From: Algisphaera agarilytica
GTDB lineage: Bacteria; Planctomycetota; Phycisphaerae; Phycisphaerales; Phycisphaeraceae
Length of the DNA stretch: 64,000 bases
Assembly: GCF_014207595.1 (NCBI RefSeq)
Contig: NZ_JACHGY010000001.1
Span: 2,734,836-2,798,835, forward strand
Direction: 5' to 3'
Positions 17,303 to 26,259 of the stretch are shown piece after piece. The position numbers and the translations under genes are program-made. The notes under the pieces are model-generated. The model worked only from the letters and a program-made list of their open reading frames with translations. It had not been told where the DNA came from and did not search any database. Each line of letters begins with the position of its first letter. Position 1 is the stretch's first letter.

Positions 17303-19150
17303 ATGCTTGACCCCCTGAATCCCGCCGTCCTCGAACTGATCGCCGCTGGCCAAAAGCACGGCGTCATCAGCTTTGATCAGCTCAACGCGCTGCTCCCGGA
17401 CAACTACGTCGACCCCGACAAGCTCGACGAGCTGTTGGTGCTGTTCGAACGGCTCGAGATCACCCTCGTGGACCCCAAGCACATCCCCGCCGCTGCGATG
17501 CCGAGCAACGTGGTCGCCGCCGCGACCGCGATCGGTGAGACCCCCGAGCCGCCCAAGTCCAAGGCTGCGCAAGAAGCCGAGGAAGCCAAAGCCGCCGAGC
17601 AAGCCAAGGCCGAGACCGAAGTGGTCGAAGGCGAGGAAAGTGAAGAAAGCGAAGAAGGCGAAGGCGACGATGAAGACGCCGAAGGCGAAGAGCTGCTCAC
17701 CCAGGAGCAGGCCAAGGCCGAGATCGCCAAGGCCCTGTCGGAGTCCGGCCACAAGCGGATCGACGACCCCGTCCGCATGTACCTCACCCAGATGGGCGAG
17801 ATCAGCCTGCTGACCCGCGACGAAGAAATCCGTCTGGCCAAGAAGATCGAGACCTGCCGGTACCTGTTCCGCCGCCTCGTGCTGCAGAACGACTACTCGG
17901 TCAAGACCTGCGTCGAGACGCTGGAAATGGTCCACGAAGGCGACCTGCCGTTCGACCGGACCATGAAGATCAGCACCGCTGAGGAAGACGCCAAGGGCAA
18001 GATCGCCGCGCGGATTCCGAACAACCTCAAAACCATCAAGCGGATGCTCGACCTCAACCGTGCCGACTGGGACGCCCTCGAAGCGCCCGGCCGGATGAGC
18101 AAGACCGAAACCAACGCGATCCACGACCGCCTGGCCACCCGCCGCCGCAAGATGACCACGCTCATCGAAGAGCTGAGCCTGCGGACGAGCAAGGTCCAGC
18201 CGATGCTCAAGAAGCTGCGTTCGATCGTCAAGAAGATGACCGACCTGCAGAAGACCCTGGCCAAGGCCGAGGAGTACCCCGACCGCTACGACCCCGAAGA
18301 CGTGATGGTCATGCGGGAAGAGATCTCGGGTCTGCGTAGCCTCGTGCTCTGCGAGCCGGAAGAACTCAAGCAGATGGTCACCGACGTCACCACCGTCTTC
18401 GACGAATACGAAGAAGCCAAGCGTGACCTGTCGGGCGGCAACCTGCGTCTGGTCGTCTCGATCGCCAAGAAGTATCGCAACCGCGGCCTGTCGTTCCTCG
18501 ACATCATTCAGGAAGGCAACACCGGCCTGATGCGTGCGGTCGACAAGTACGAGTACAAGCGGGGCTACAAGTTCTCGACCTACGCTACGTGGTGGATCCG
18601 TCAGGCCATCACCCGCGCGATCGCCGACCACGCCCGCACCATCCGTATCCCGGTGCACATGATCGAGACGATGAGCAAGCTGCGCAACATCGCCAAGAAC
18701 CTGCTGCAGGACTTGGGTCGCGAGCCCACCATCGAAGAGATCGCCGAGGCCGCGAAGATGCCGGTCGTCGAAGCGCGTCGCGTCATGAAGATCAGCCGCC
18801 ACCCGATCAGCCTCGACCGCCCGGTGGGCGAATCGGAAGACTCCTACTTCGGCGACTTCATCGAAGACGAGTCGGCCAGCAACCCCTCGGAGTCCGCCAC
18901 CAGCGACATGCTCCGCAGCCGCATCGAGCAGGTCCTCAAGACCCTGACCTACCGCGAACGCGAGATCATCAAGCTCCGCTACGGCATCGGTGACGGCTAC
19001 ACCTACACCCTCGAAGAGGTCGGCCGCATCTTCAAGGTCACCCGCGAGCGTGTCCGCCAGGTCGAAGCCAAGGCCATCCGCAAGCTGCAACACCCCGTGC
19101 GCAGCCGTAAACTCGTCGGCTTCGTCGACGGCGACGGCGAGTTCGAATAA
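17303..19150 (+). CDS. rpoD: RNA polymerase primary sigma factor RpoD (sigma-70)
   Basis: 615 residues. It directs RNA polymerase to housekeeping promoters. Region 1.2 has [21 protein letters not shown]. Region 2 has [12 protein letters not shown] and the [18 protein letters not shown] core-binding/-10 recognition segment. Region 3 follows, and region 4 has the helix-turn-helix [17 protein letters not shown]. An Ala/Glu/Lys-rich acidic low-complexity stretch at about residues 80-135 separates region 1.1 from 1.2. A TTG three nt upstream is possible, but ATG 17303 fits better with AAAGAGAG ahead. A strong terminator follows. Confidence 0.96.
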   Translation: MLDPLNPAVLELIAAGQKHGVISFDQLNALLPDNYVDPDKLDELLVLFERLEITLVDPKHIPAAAMPSNVVAAATAIGETPEPPKSKAAQEAEEAKAAEQAKAETEVVEGEESEESEEGEGDDEDAEGEELLTQEQAKAEIAKALSESGHKRIDDPVRMYLTQMGEISLLTRDEEIRLAKKIETCRYLFRRLVLQNDYSVKTCVETLEMVHEGDLPFDRTMKISTAEEDAKGKIAARIPNNLKTIKRMLDLNRADWDALEAPGRMSKTETNAIHDRLATRRRKMTTLIEELSLRTSKVQPMLKKLRSIVKKMTDLQKTLAKAEEYPDRYDPEDVMVMREEISGLRSLVLCEPEELKQMVTDVTTVFDEYEEAKRDLSGGNLRLVVSIAKKYRNRGLSFLDIIQEGNTGLMRAVDKYEYKRGYKFSTYATWWIRQAITRAIADHARTIRIPVHMIETMSKLRNIAKNLLQDLGREPTIEEIAEAAKMPVVEARRVMKISRHPISLDRPVGESEDSYFGDFIEDESASNPSESATSDMLRSRIEQVLKTLTYREREIIKLRYGIGDGYTYTLEEVGRIFKVTRERVRQVEAKAIRKLQHPVRSRKLVGFVDGDGEFE

Positions 19151-19204
19151 GCCCCGCCCCCGGAAGGCGTCACGCCACGCCCGGGTCTCAATGAAATCCC
19201 ACCC

Positions 19205-19238
19205 AAGCCCACGGCCCACCGCCGTGGGCTTTTTCTTT
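19205..19238 (+). terminator. Rho-independent terminator of rpoD
   Basis: An 11-bp stem AAGCCCACGGC / GCCGTGGGCTT with loop CCACC, followed by TTTTCTTT. An identical hairpin occurs at 20543-20569. Confidence 0.9.
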
Positions 19239-19248
19239 GGGTCCTAAC

Positions 19249-19276
19249 TTGAAACCAACCGATCGGTCGGTAGGAT
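19249..19276 (+). promoter_or_regulatory. tetR promoter with overlapping TetR-type operator
   Basis: The -35 TTGAAA (19249-19254) and -10 TAGGAT (19271-19276) are 16 bp apart. The spacer is almost entirely filled by an 18-bp near-palindrome (19254-19271) centred on ACCGATCGGT, a typical TetR-family operator. Binding there would block RNA polymerase, suggesting autorepression. The -10 ends 6 nt before the ATG, so the transcript is probably leaderless. Confidence 0.65.
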
Positions 19277-19282
19277 ACGCGT

Positions 19283-19837
19283 ATGCGAGAAAAAGTCCTC
19301 GATGCGGCGGAGCAGATGGTGCAGGAGCGCGGCCTCTCGGCCGTGAGCTTCCAGCAGCTGGCCGATGCGGTGGGCTTGAGTAAACCCAGCGTCTTCCACC
19401 ACTTTCCGAACAAACAGGCCCTGGCCAAGGCTCTGGTCGATCGGTGTCAGAGCAAATACGGCGTTGAGTACGGCCGGGTCATTGATGCCGACCTGCCCGC
19501 CCCCGACAAGCTCTGGGGCATCGTTGACATCTTCGAGCAAGGCCTCCGCGACGATCGCCTCTGCCTGCTCGGCTCGCTGAGCCAAAGCCTCTCGAGCCTG
19601 AACGAAGCGGTCTCGGAAGACCTGCGTCTGTCCGTGTCCCGCTCCATCGAGCGATACGCCACCGTGTTTGAGCAGGGCGTTGAGGAAGGCACGCTCCGCA
19701 TCCACGCCAGCCCGGCCGACACCGCCGCGGCGTTCCTCGCGTTGCTCGAAGGGCTGCAAGTCTTGGCCCGCGCTAAACGTGACCACGCGATGTTCCGCAA
19801 CGCCGCCGGGGCTTTTGTGCAAGCCATGCTGGTGTGA
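19283..19837 (+). CDS. TetR/AcrR-family transcriptional regulator
   Basis: 184 residues. The N-terminal helix-turn-helix is classical (VSFQQLADAVGLSKPSVFHHFPNKQALA), followed by a helical ligand domain of usual length. It probably represses itself through the palindrome in its own promoter and may control the two MdaB-like genes that follow in the same direction 61 nt downstream. No second copy of the operator is seen before those genes, so co-transcription from the tetR promoter is the simplest control. The inducer is unknown; quinones or electrophiles would fit the neighbours. Confidence 0.88.
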   Translation: MREKVLDAAEQMVQERGLSAVSFQQLADAVGLSKPSVFHHFPNKQALAKALVDRCQSKYGVEYGRVIDADLPAPDKLWGIVDIFEQGLRDDRLCLLGSLSQSLSSLNEAVSEDLRLSVSRSIERYATVFEQGVEEGTLRIHASPADTAAAFLALLEGLQVLARAKRDHAMFRNAAGAFVQAMLV

Positions 19838-19898
19838 GACGAGTTGATTTTCCGCGGCGGTCTGCCGTCGCCTTGATCCGATACCCAAGAGAAGAACC

Positions 19899-20495
19899 AT
19901 GAAGAACGTTTTTGTCATCAACGCCCACGAAGAGTACGAATTTTCCAAGGGCACCCTCAACCAAACCATGACCGACATCGCCGTCGATCACCTCAAGGCC
20001 TCGGGCTACGAGACGAAGGTCACCACGATGAAAGACGCGTGGGAGATCGACGCCGAGATCGAGAAGCACCAATGGGCGGATGCGGTGTTGTTGCAGTCGC
20101 CGGTGAACTGGATGGGCGTGCCGTGGAGTTTCAAGAAGTACATGGACATGGTGTACTCCTTCGGCATGGACGGCCGGCTCTGCGCGGGCGATGGGCGAAC
20201 CCGCCAGGACCCAAGCAAGCAGTACGGCAGCGGCGGCACGCTCAACGGCAAGAAGTACATGATGTCGCTCACCCTCAACGCCCCGAGCGAATCCTTCGGC
20301 GATCCGGATCAGTTCTTCTTCGAAGGCAAAACCATCGACGACCTGTTCTGGCCCATGCACCTGAACTTCCGCTTCTTCGGCATGGAGCCGCTGCCCACGT
20401 TCTCCGCCCACGACGTGATGAAAAACCCCGACGTCGAAACCGATCTGGCAAAATACCGCGAGCACCTCGCCGCTTCGTTCCCGACACAGGGCTGA
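19899..20495 (+). CDS. MdaB-like NAD(P)H quinone reductase, copy 1
   Basis: 198 residues, a flavodoxin-fold protein of the MdaB/NQO-like (Flavodoxin_2) family. It starts [17 protein letters not shown], with the FMN/FAD-contact segments [18 protein letters not shown] and [13 protein letters not shown]. Family members reduce quinones by two electrons in the cytosol and protect against oxidants. It is about 82% identical by eye to the next gene, a tandem duplicate. AGAGAAGAA precedes the ATG as a ribosome site. Confidence 0.88.
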   Translation: MKNVFVINAHEEYEFSKGTLNQTMTDIAVDHLKASGYETKVTTMKDAWEIDAEIEKHQWADAVLLQSPVNWMGVPWSFKKYMDMVYSFGMDGRLCAGDGRTRQDPSKQYGSGGTLNGKKYMMSLTLNAPSESFGDPDQFFFEGKTIDDLFWPMHLNFRFFGMEPLPTFSAHDVMKNPDVETDLAKYREHLAASFPTQG

Positions 20496-20542
20496 CGCCT
20501 TATTTGAACCGAATCAGTTCGGTGACTACTGCCAACACGACC

Positions 20543-20569
20543 AAGCCCACGGCCCACCGCCGTGGGCTT
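20543..20569 (+). terminator. Hairpin identical to the rpoD terminator
   Basis: The stem AAGCCCACGGC / GCCGTGGGCTT with loop CCACC is identical over 27 nt to the one at 19205, but only TTATTGTT follows. It would uncouple the two mdaB-like copies partly. Confidence 0.7.
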
Positions 20570-20655
20570 ATTGTTCGGGCTAAGCTAGTGGCGAATACAT
20601 CGAATCCCCAGCGCGGCACTGCCGTCGCATTGATCCTCTCGCCGAGAAACACCGC

Positions 20656-21252
20656 ATGAAGAACGTCCTGGTCATCAACGCCCACGAAGAGTTTGAGTTT
20701 TCCAAGGGCGGGCTCAACCGCACCATGACCGACATCGCCGTCGAGCACCTGCAGCAGTCGGGCTATGAAACCCAAGTCACGACGATGAAGGACGACTGGG
20801 CGATCGACGCCGAGATCGAGAAGCACATCTGGGCGGACGCGGTGGTTTTGCAGTCGCCGGTGAACTGGATGGGGGTGCCGTGGAGTTTCAAGAAGTACAT
20901 GGACCTGGTGTACACGTACGGCGGCGACGGGCGTCTCTACACCGGCGACGGCCGAACCCGCCAAGACCCGAGCAAGCAGTACGGCAGCGGCGGCACGCTC
21001 AACGGCAAGAAGTACATGATCTCTCTGACGTTCAACGCCCCGCGTGAGTCCTTCGGCGACCCGAATCAGGTCTTCTTTGAAGGTAAAACGGCCGACGATC
21101 TGTTTTGGCCGATGCACCTGACCTTCCGTTTCATGGCCATGGAACCGCTGCCGACCTTCGTGGCGTACGACGTGATGAAGAACCCCGATATCGAGGCCGA
21201 CTTGGCCAAGTACCGCGAACACCTGGCGGAAGTGTTTCCGAAACAAGCCTAA
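20656..21252 (+). CDS. MdaB-like NAD(P)H quinone reductase, copy 2
   Basis: 198 residues, a paralogue of the preceding gene with the same landmarks ([44 protein letters not shown]). Differences cluster in the substrate-facing region around residues 85-98 ([12 protein letters not shown] against YTYGGDGRLYTG), so the copies may have different substrates. About 30 nt upstream of both copies share CTGCCGTCGC-TTGATCC, so the duplication included the leader. An internal terminator-like hairpin separates the copies. Confidence 0.88.
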   Translation: MKNVLVINAHEEFEFSKGGLNRTMTDIAVEHLQQSGYETQVTTMKDDWAIDAEIEKHIWADAVVLQSPVNWMGVPWSFKKYMDLVYTYGGDGRLYTGDGRTRQDPSKQYGSGGTLNGKKYMISLTFNAPRESFGDPNQVFFEGKTADDLFWPMHLTFRFMAMEPLPTFVAYDVMKNPDIEADLAKYREHLAEVFPKQA

Positions 21253-21259
21253 TCACGGG

Positions 21260-21424
21260 CTAGAAGAACAGCGTCAGGAAGATCACTACGAAGATAACGA
21301 ACACCAGATCAAACGCGCTCCCGCTTGCCTCGGCGGCGCGTCGGTAGTCGTCGGGGTGGGCCGAGCTCATCAACGAAAGCGAGTGCTCGTCCGGCATGAA
21401 CTGGCTGATCTTCTGCGGCCTCAT
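21260..21424 (-). CDS. Small single-span membrane protein (54 residues)
   Basis: MRPQKISQF...SAFDLVFVIFVVIFLTLFF: a polar 36-residue N-terminal part followed by an 18-residue hydrophobic segment at the very C-terminus, as in tail-anchored proteins. A strong ribosome site, CCGGAGG, lies 9 nt before the ATG at 21424, supporting real translation. It is 95 nt downstream of the GT2 gene on the same strand and may be part of that unit. A second in-frame ATG at 21397 is possible. No family is recognised. Confidence 0.6.
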   Translation of the reverse strand: MRPQKISQFMPDEHSLSLMSSAHPDDYRRAAEASGSAFDLVFVIFVVIFLTLFF

Positions 21425-21519
21425 CGGTGCGTGCCTCCGGAGCAGGTGACACACTATTGTGAGATGGGGTGGGGTCGCAGGGATGACGACTTCGTGTTGA
21501 GCTTTCGCGAACGCGGCGA

Positions 21520-22482
21520 TTACGCGGCGTGGCGCTGGTCGTCTTTGTTGCTCTGCGAAGTAGCGTCGCTGCCGATGTTCTGGAGGAGCTTGCGGCGGTA
21601 GTCGCTGCTGGCGAGCCACCACGGGCGTTTGAGCAGTTGGGCCCACAGGACGCGGCGCTGGTTGTCCTCGTGGATCTCCATCTCGGCGGCGGCGTAGATG
21701 CGGCGGGTTTCGTCGCAGGTGCGCCACAGCAGGTAGCGGTGGGTCGGCGAGAGGTGGGTCGAGTAGCGCTCGGCGGCGTCGATAAATTCCGGGCCACACG
21801 ACAGGGCGTGCGTCGCGGTCAGGCTCTGCTCGTGGTCACGCACGGCGGTAATGGCGGCGCGGGCGACGGCGGGCTTGAGGTTCGCGGCGTACAGGCGGGC
21901 GTGCATCTCGTGGGCGTAGGCGAGTTTGAACTGGCTGTCGAAACCGCCCATCGCTTTGAGCAGGTCGGTGCGGTAGAACACGGCGCTGCCGGGCATCGGG
22001 CCCGAGTCCTGCATGAGGAAGGCGGACAAGGTGCGCGGCGGGTCGGCGGGGAGGTCGCCCAGGTGCTCGTCGAGTTCGTCGACGCGCACGGCTTGGCCGA
22101 TCATCCAGTCGCCGCCGGAGGTGGGGCCGTGCAGGTCGGTGTTTTCGACTTCGCCCATGGTGCGGGCGACTTCGTGCAGGGCGTAGGGGAGGTAGGCGTC
22201 GTCGGCGTCGAGGATTCCGACGATCTGGCCGGTCGCCCAGGTGAGTGCGGTGTTGACGGCTTCGGCGGGGCCCGAGTCCCAGGCGCTCTGCCAGTGATCG
22301 ATGTCTTTTTCGTAGGTGCGGATGATCTCGACGCTCTGGTCGGAGGAGCCGCCGTCCATGACGATCAGTTCGAGGTTCTCGTAGCCCTGGTCGAGGACGG
22401 AGCAGATGGCGCGTTCGAGGTAGAGGTCCTGATCCAGGTTGGGGATGATGACGGTGATGCGGGGGAGTTTGGACTGGCTCAT
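21520..22482 (-). CDS. Family 2 glycosyltransferase
   Basis: 320 residues. A GT-A fold domain at the N-terminus shows TVIIPNLDQDLYLERAICSVLDQGY, VMDGGSSDQS and the metal-binding ILDADDAYLP, all GT2 features. The C-terminal 100 residues are helical and specific. It transfers a sugar from a nucleotide donor at the cytosolic membrane face, probably for the exopolysaccharide made by the loci nearby. CGGAG lies about 11 nt before the ATG. Acceptor and sugar cannot be told. Confidence 0.88.
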   Translation of the reverse strand: MSQSKLPRITVIIPNLDQDLYLERAICSVLDQGYENLELIVMDGGSSDQSVEIIRTYEKDIDHWQSAWDSGPAEAVNTALTWATGQIVGILDADDAYLPYALHEVARTMGEVENTDLHGPTSGGDWMIGQAVRVDELDEHLGDLPADPPRTLSAFLMQDSGPMPGSAVFYRTDLLKAMGGFDSQFKLAYAHEMHARLYAANLKPAVARAAITAVRDHEQSLTATHALSCGPEFIDAAERYSTHLSPTHRYLLWRTCDETRRIYAAAEMEIHEDNQRRVLWAQLLKRPWWLASSDYRRKLLQNIGSDATSQSNKDDQRHAA

Positions 22483-22592
22483 CGCGGCGGGGCTCCGGTT
22501 CTGCGGGAGGGCGTCGGGCTACGCAAAGGGCATAACCGTTACATGCCGTATCGTCGCGCCAGCCGGTCGGCTTAACCGGGAGCGGCCGGGAA

Positions 22593-22664
22593 GGTTTTCG
22601 GACAAGCGCAAACGAAAACCGCCCGCGGCTTAGCGGTTATTCTCGGACGCTAAGCCGCGGGCGG
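22593..22664. repeat. Nested hairpins including a perfect 17-bp stem
   Basis: CCGCCCGCGGCTTAGCG (22619-22635) and its exact complement (22648-22664) enclose a 12-nt loop. Just upstream, GGTTTTCG (22593-22600) pairs with CGAAAACC (22613-22620). The stem shares GCGGCTTAGC with the palindrome at 6231-6266. Confidence 0.8.
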
Positions 22665-22692
22665 CTGGGTTTCGATTTGTTGACGGGTCAGA

Positions 22693-24531
22693 TCAGATCG
22701 GCCGACCACTCGTGGCGAGGTTTTTCAGGCGTTCGTCCTGAACGCTGGCGGCGAAGTCTTTGGCTTCGTCGCCGCTGATGGAGCCGGGGGCGGGGCTCTC
22801 GCCTTCGGGTGCCGAGGCGAGCGCGGGGTGGATGGCGTCCTTGAGCGAGATGTCGCCCGAGCCCATGACCGGTCCAGCCGCGGCGGGCTGCGGCTCGGCG
22901 GCGGGGCGGAGCGATTCTTCGGTGGCCAGAGGCGAGCCGGTGCGGGTGCCTTCGAGCTCGTCGATCTTCTTGGCCTTGCGGACCTTGGCCTTCTTAGGCT
23001 TTTTCACCCGCAGCGGGCCGGGCGCGAGGATCGCGGTGATCATCAGTGCTTGCAGCCCGATGAGCGGCAGCCGCAGGGTCTCGCTCGGGCCCGTGGTGGC
23101 GAGTACGAGGTAGAAGCCCATCACCATGGTCAACAGCAAGAGGCCCGACCAGCGGCGACGCCACAGCATCAGCATGGCACCCACCGCCATGGCGGCGACC
23201 ATGGCCGCGTTGAGCGCGACCCAGGCGTTGGTGATCCATTCGGTGGCGACGTCCTGCGAACCGGACGAGGCGACGTCTTCACCCAGCAGCTGAGCGCCTT
23301 GGCCGCGAGGCGTGTATTCCAGGCCGAGCCGGGCGTATGCGGTGTCGAGCGAGTGGTCGAGTGCAAACTTCGGCGCGGTGGCTTGGATCGCACGGCCCAG
23401 GTTGCCCGCGAGGTCACCGGTGAGTTGCTCCCGGCTGAATTGATCCAGCAGAGCAAAGGTGTCGGTCTCGGCGTTCTCCGGCATCGCGGCGAAATCCTTG
23501 AACTCCTCCATGGACTGCTGCACGCTGTCACGGTTGTAGGGCCCGGCGACGGGGTTGTCGGCCGCGGCCATCGTGCCGAACACGCGGTCCATCATCGGCT
23601 GAGCGGAAACGTACGGGCCCATGCCCAGGTCGACGTTGCGTTTCATCCAAGCGCCAACGGGCAACGCGGTGCCGACCAGCAGCAGCACGGCCAGCGCGAC
23701 GGTTTTGAGCCGACGCTCGGTGACGATCATCCAGGTGGCCAGCAGCGGCGAGAGCCAGGCGAGCATGGGCGAGAACAGTGCCGCGCCGCCGATCGCGATG
23801 CCGCCGCCCAGGGCGCTGCGGAAGCCGCGTTGCTCGGCGTGGGCCACGCCGAACAGCCCAAGAAACACCAGCAACACCACGACGGTGTCGGCCGCGAGGG
23901 TCGAGGGGGCGAAGATCAACGCGGGGTGCAGCGCCACGATGGCCGCGCCGATCGCCGAGGGCATCTTCCGGCCGATCACGCCCAGCCCGACGCGGTACAC
24001 GACGGGCACACACAATGCGCCGAGGACGCACTGGAAGACGAGCAGCCAGATCATCGGCAGGCCGGTGAGTTTCATCAGCCACAGCATCGCGGGGTAGCCG
24101 GGCGCTTCGTAGAACTCGGGGTGGAGGGTGGTGCCTTCGAGGGTGGTCAGTTCGCCACGCTCGGCACGCATCGCCTCGAGCTCCGAGGAGAGGGTATAGG
24201 CGGGCTGCGATTCGATGCCGAAGGCCTGATCGGAGGCGAGGTTCTCGGCCAACACGGTTTCGTGCGGCGTGTGGTCGGTGTAGGCGTTTTCGATCCCGAA
24301 CATCGGGCCCATGAGGACCACGAGGATGCGCAGGACGAGCGCGATGCCGAAGATCAGGGCGATGTAGAGCGCGTACGACTCTTGATCGTCGGAGGGCATG
24401 TTGGAGCTGCGCAGCTGAGCGGGTTGGTTACCGCTGCTGTCCTGGCCGGCCCATTGGACCCCGGGGACCCCGTGGGTCAGGTCGGGGCTGGCGTCGGTTT
24501 CGTCGAGATAGCTGGGGGGTCGTAGGGCCAC
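22693..24531 (-). CDS. GT39/ArnT-like membrane glycosyltransferase
   Basis: About 612 residues with some ten transmembrane helices after a soluble N-terminus of about 55 residues, and a cytosolic Lys/Pro/Ala-rich tail. The layout resembles polyprenyl-phosphate-sugar transferases of the GT39/GT83 (PMT/ArnT) type, including an acidic residue in the first extracytoplasmic loop (FGIENAYTDHTPHE) and YEAPGYPAMLWLMKL. Such enzymes use lipid-linked sugar donors on the periplasmic side. The GTG start at 24531 has CTGGAG 6 nt upstream; an ATG at 24603 lacks a ribosome site and an ATG at 24399 is a shorter alternative. Confidence 0.7.
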   Translation of the reverse strand: MALRPPSYLDETDASPDLTHGVPGVQWAGQDSSGNQPAQLRSSNMPSDDQESYALYIALIFGIALVLRILVVLMGPMFGIENAYTDHTPHETVLAENLASDQAFGIESQPAYTLSSELEAMRAERGELTTLEGTTLHPEFYEAPGYPAMLWLMKLTGLPMIWLLVFQCVLGALCVPVVYRVGLGVIGRKMPSAIGAAIVALHPALIFAPSTLAADTVVVLLVFLGLFGVAHAEQRGFRSALGGGIAIGGAALFSPMLAWLSPLLATWMIVTERRLKTVALAVLLLVGTALPVGAWMKRNVDLGMGPYVSAQPMMDRVFGTMAAADNPVAGPYNRDSVQQSMEEFKDFAAMPENAETDTFALLDQFSREQLTGDLAGNLGRAIQATAPKFALDHSLDTAYARLGLEYTPRGQGAQLLGEDVASSGSQDVATEWITNAWVALNAAMVAAMAVGAMLMLWRRRWSGLLLLTMVMGFYLVLATTGPSETLRLPLIGLQALMITAILAPGPLRVKKPKKAKVRKAKKIDELEGTRTGSPLATEESLRPAAEPQPAAAGPVMGSGDISLKDAIHPALASAPEGESPAPGSISGDEAKDFAASVQDERLKNLATSGRPI

Positions 24532-24883
24532 GGTGTACTCCAGGGTGAGCGGGCGCAGGGCGCAACGGGATCGGCGGGGCGTGTAACCCCATGCGGACCC
24601 CATCGACGGGCGCGGGAAGTCACTTGATCGCGGCGGGGTGTGAGTTGCGGCGAAAAGGGAGGGGTGAAGGAAGTGGAGCGGTCGGAGGGGGCTTGCGGGT
24701 TATGCGGGTGAGGTTTAGTTGGCCGCTATTCGTTGCGAGCCATTTAACCCCTCCCCGCTTGGGGTGGTGGCCTGCGAAGCGGGTCGGAGGGGGAACTCGC
24801 CATTAACCTGTGGCAGAGGACTTCCATTCCCCCTCAGCCGCCTTCGGCGACCGCTCCCCCGAGGGTGGAGCGGTTGGTGGAAT
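24532..24883. other. 352-nt gap holding repeat copy 1
   Basis: No gene is seen. The left half, upstream of the GT39-like gene, is featureless; the right half is occupied by the first copy of a 78-bp direct repeat (24774-24851) with flanking palindromic arms. Confidence 0.5.
24774..24851. repeat. 78-bp intergenic repeat, copy 1
   Basis: It matches 26147-26224 at 75 of 78 positions in direct orientation. It contains GGAGGGGGAACTCGCC facing ATTCCCCCTCAGCC, so it can fold into a hairpin, and the tip pairs GCCGCCTTCGGCG. Confidence 0.85.
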
Positions 24884-26044
24884 TCAAAGCGATGCCTCGG
24901 CGGCGTAGCGGTGCATCTCGAGGGTAGCGAGGAGGGGGGCGAGCGAGGATTCGGCTCCCTGGTTCTGGTTGGGGCCGTCGGCGTTGAGGCCGTCTTTGCC
25001 GCCGCCGGTTTCGGGGTCGAGCATGAGGATGCCCAGGTCGTTTTTGCCGGTGAACCAGTCGTAGCAGAGGCGGGCGCTGGCTTCCCAGTGGGTGGGGGTG
25101 GTGAAGGTGGGATCCGGGGCTTTGTCGCCCCCCGGAAGGGGCTCCGCAGCCCTCGGCTTGGGTGTCGATTGGGTGGCGCGGGCGGCGGTGAGGCAGGCGT
25201 CGACCAGGGCGTAGGCTTCGAGGGGTTGTTGGTCGAAGGGGGCGCGGGGCTTGCCGCGCTGGAGCCAGCCCTGGTTGCCGATGATCGAGAGGTGGGGCGT
25301 GCCGTCGTCGCCGGTGGCGAGTTGTTGGTCGAGCAGCCAACGCAGCGAGGTGAGGCCCGCGGCGGTCATGTCCTCACGCTGCAGACGCTTCCCGGCAATG
25401 AGCAGCGCGTGCGGCAGCTTGGCGTTGTCGTAGGTCGCTTCGTCTTCCCACCACGGCCAGTCGTCCTCGGCGTGGGCGGTGTAGGCGTCGAAAAGTTTCA
25501 CAGCGTATTGCTCGAACGTTGCGGCACAACCCGCGTCGTCGGGCACGGCGTCAAGGTACGCATCGATCCCCAGCAACGAAAACGCCCACGAGCGGATGAA
25601 GTTCAGACCGTCCAGCGCGGGTAACGCCTTGGCGAACAGGTCGCGGCCCAGCCCGCGGATGGATTCGGTCGGGCCGAGCTTGGCGGTGAGGCCCATCGCC
25701 CAGATATTGCGTCCCTGGCTGTCGTGGCTGCCCGAGTCTTCGAGCCAGCTGCGGTCAAAGGCCATGAAGTTGCGGAACTGCTTGGTGTCGGCGTTGTAGG
25801 CGTAGGCGATGAAGTTGAGGTAGGTGTGCAGCGGCGTGGCGGATTCGTCGAGGCCGTGCAGGTCGGCGTAGAGCAGCCCGGCGATGAGTGCGCGGGCGTT
25901 GTCGTCGATGCAGTAGCCGTGGTTGGCGTCGGGCGTGGCGAACACGGCGTGTTGATAAATCCCCGTGTCGTCGGTCAGACGCTGGAGGTGGCGGAGATCG
26001 ATGTCGGGCAGGGGAAGCAGCGGCGAGTCGGCGGGTAGAGGCAA
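24884..26044 (-). CDS. Six-hairpin glycosidase-like protein of glycan loci
   Basis: 386 residues. LRHLQRLTDDTGIYQHAVF and HGYCIDDNARALI recall a family of alpha/alpha-toroid proteins often fused to or encoded beside GT4 glycosyltransferases. Repeated helix pairs with Trp/Asp-rich loops (EDDWPWWEDEATYDNAKLPHAL) fit a carbohydrate-binding or hydrolytic barrel; the activity is unproven. The frame extends upstream to 26176 through the repeat, giving an unlikely Pro/Ser-rich N-terminus. A TTG at 26044 with GGAG 7 nt upstream is therefore taken as the start. No signal peptide is seen, so it is probably cytosolic. Confidence 0.7.
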   Translation of the reverse strand: MPLPADSPLLPLPDIDLRHLQRLTDDTGIYQHAVFATPDANHGYCIDDNARALIAGLLYADLHGLDESATPLHTYLNFIAYAYNADTKQFRNFMAFDRSWLEDSGSHDSQGRNIWAMGLTAKLGPTESIRGLGRDLFAKALPALDGLNFIRSWAFSLLGIDAYLDAVPDDAGCAATFEQYAVKLFDAYTAHAEDDWPWWEDEATYDNAKLPHALLIAGKRLQREDMTAAGLTSLRWLLDQQLATGDDGTPHLSIIGNQGWLQRGKPRAPFDQQPLEAYALVDACLTAARATQSTPKPRAAEPLPGGDKAPDPTFTTPTHWEASARLCYDWFTGKNDLGILMLDPETGGGKDGLNADGPNQNQGAESSLAPLLATLEMHRYAAEASL

Positions 26045-26146
26045 GACGGGGCTCCGTCGGGGGAACGCGTTACAGGCGCGATACCCGATGTTACCCGATG
26101 GCGAAGGCGAGATGCTTGGCCCCTCCCCCGTCGGGGGAGGTGGCCC

Positions 26147-26224
26147 GCGAAGCGGGTCGGAGGGGGAACTCGCCATTAACCTCTGGCAGAGGACTCACAT
26201 TCCCCCTCAGCCGCCTTCGGCGAC
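26147..26224. repeat. 78-bp intergenic repeat, copy 2
   Basis: This is the second copy, with CCCTCCCCCG-type palindromic flanks better preserved than in copy 1. The two copies flank the six-hairpin gene in the same orientation. Confidence 0.85.
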
Positions 26225-26259
26225 GGCTCGCCCGACGGGGGAGCGGGTGACGTCCATCA

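Noticed and set aside
17225-19219. 664-residue minus-strand frame opposite rpoD
   Set aside because: rpoD on the plus strand has all sigma-70 motifs; the opposite frame is a codon-complement shadow.
19899-21252. The mdaB-like pair as an assembly duplication
   Set aside because: About 18% of residues differ and the gap between them is unique, so the copies are a real old duplication.
22828-24525. 565-residue plus-strand frame opposite the GT39-like gene
   Set aside because: Shadow frame without recognisable features.
26045-26176. Upstream extension of the six-hairpin protein to ATG 26176
   Set aside because: The extension is translated from repeat copy 2 flanks and is Pro/Ser-rich; a TTG with GGAG at 26044 fits better.
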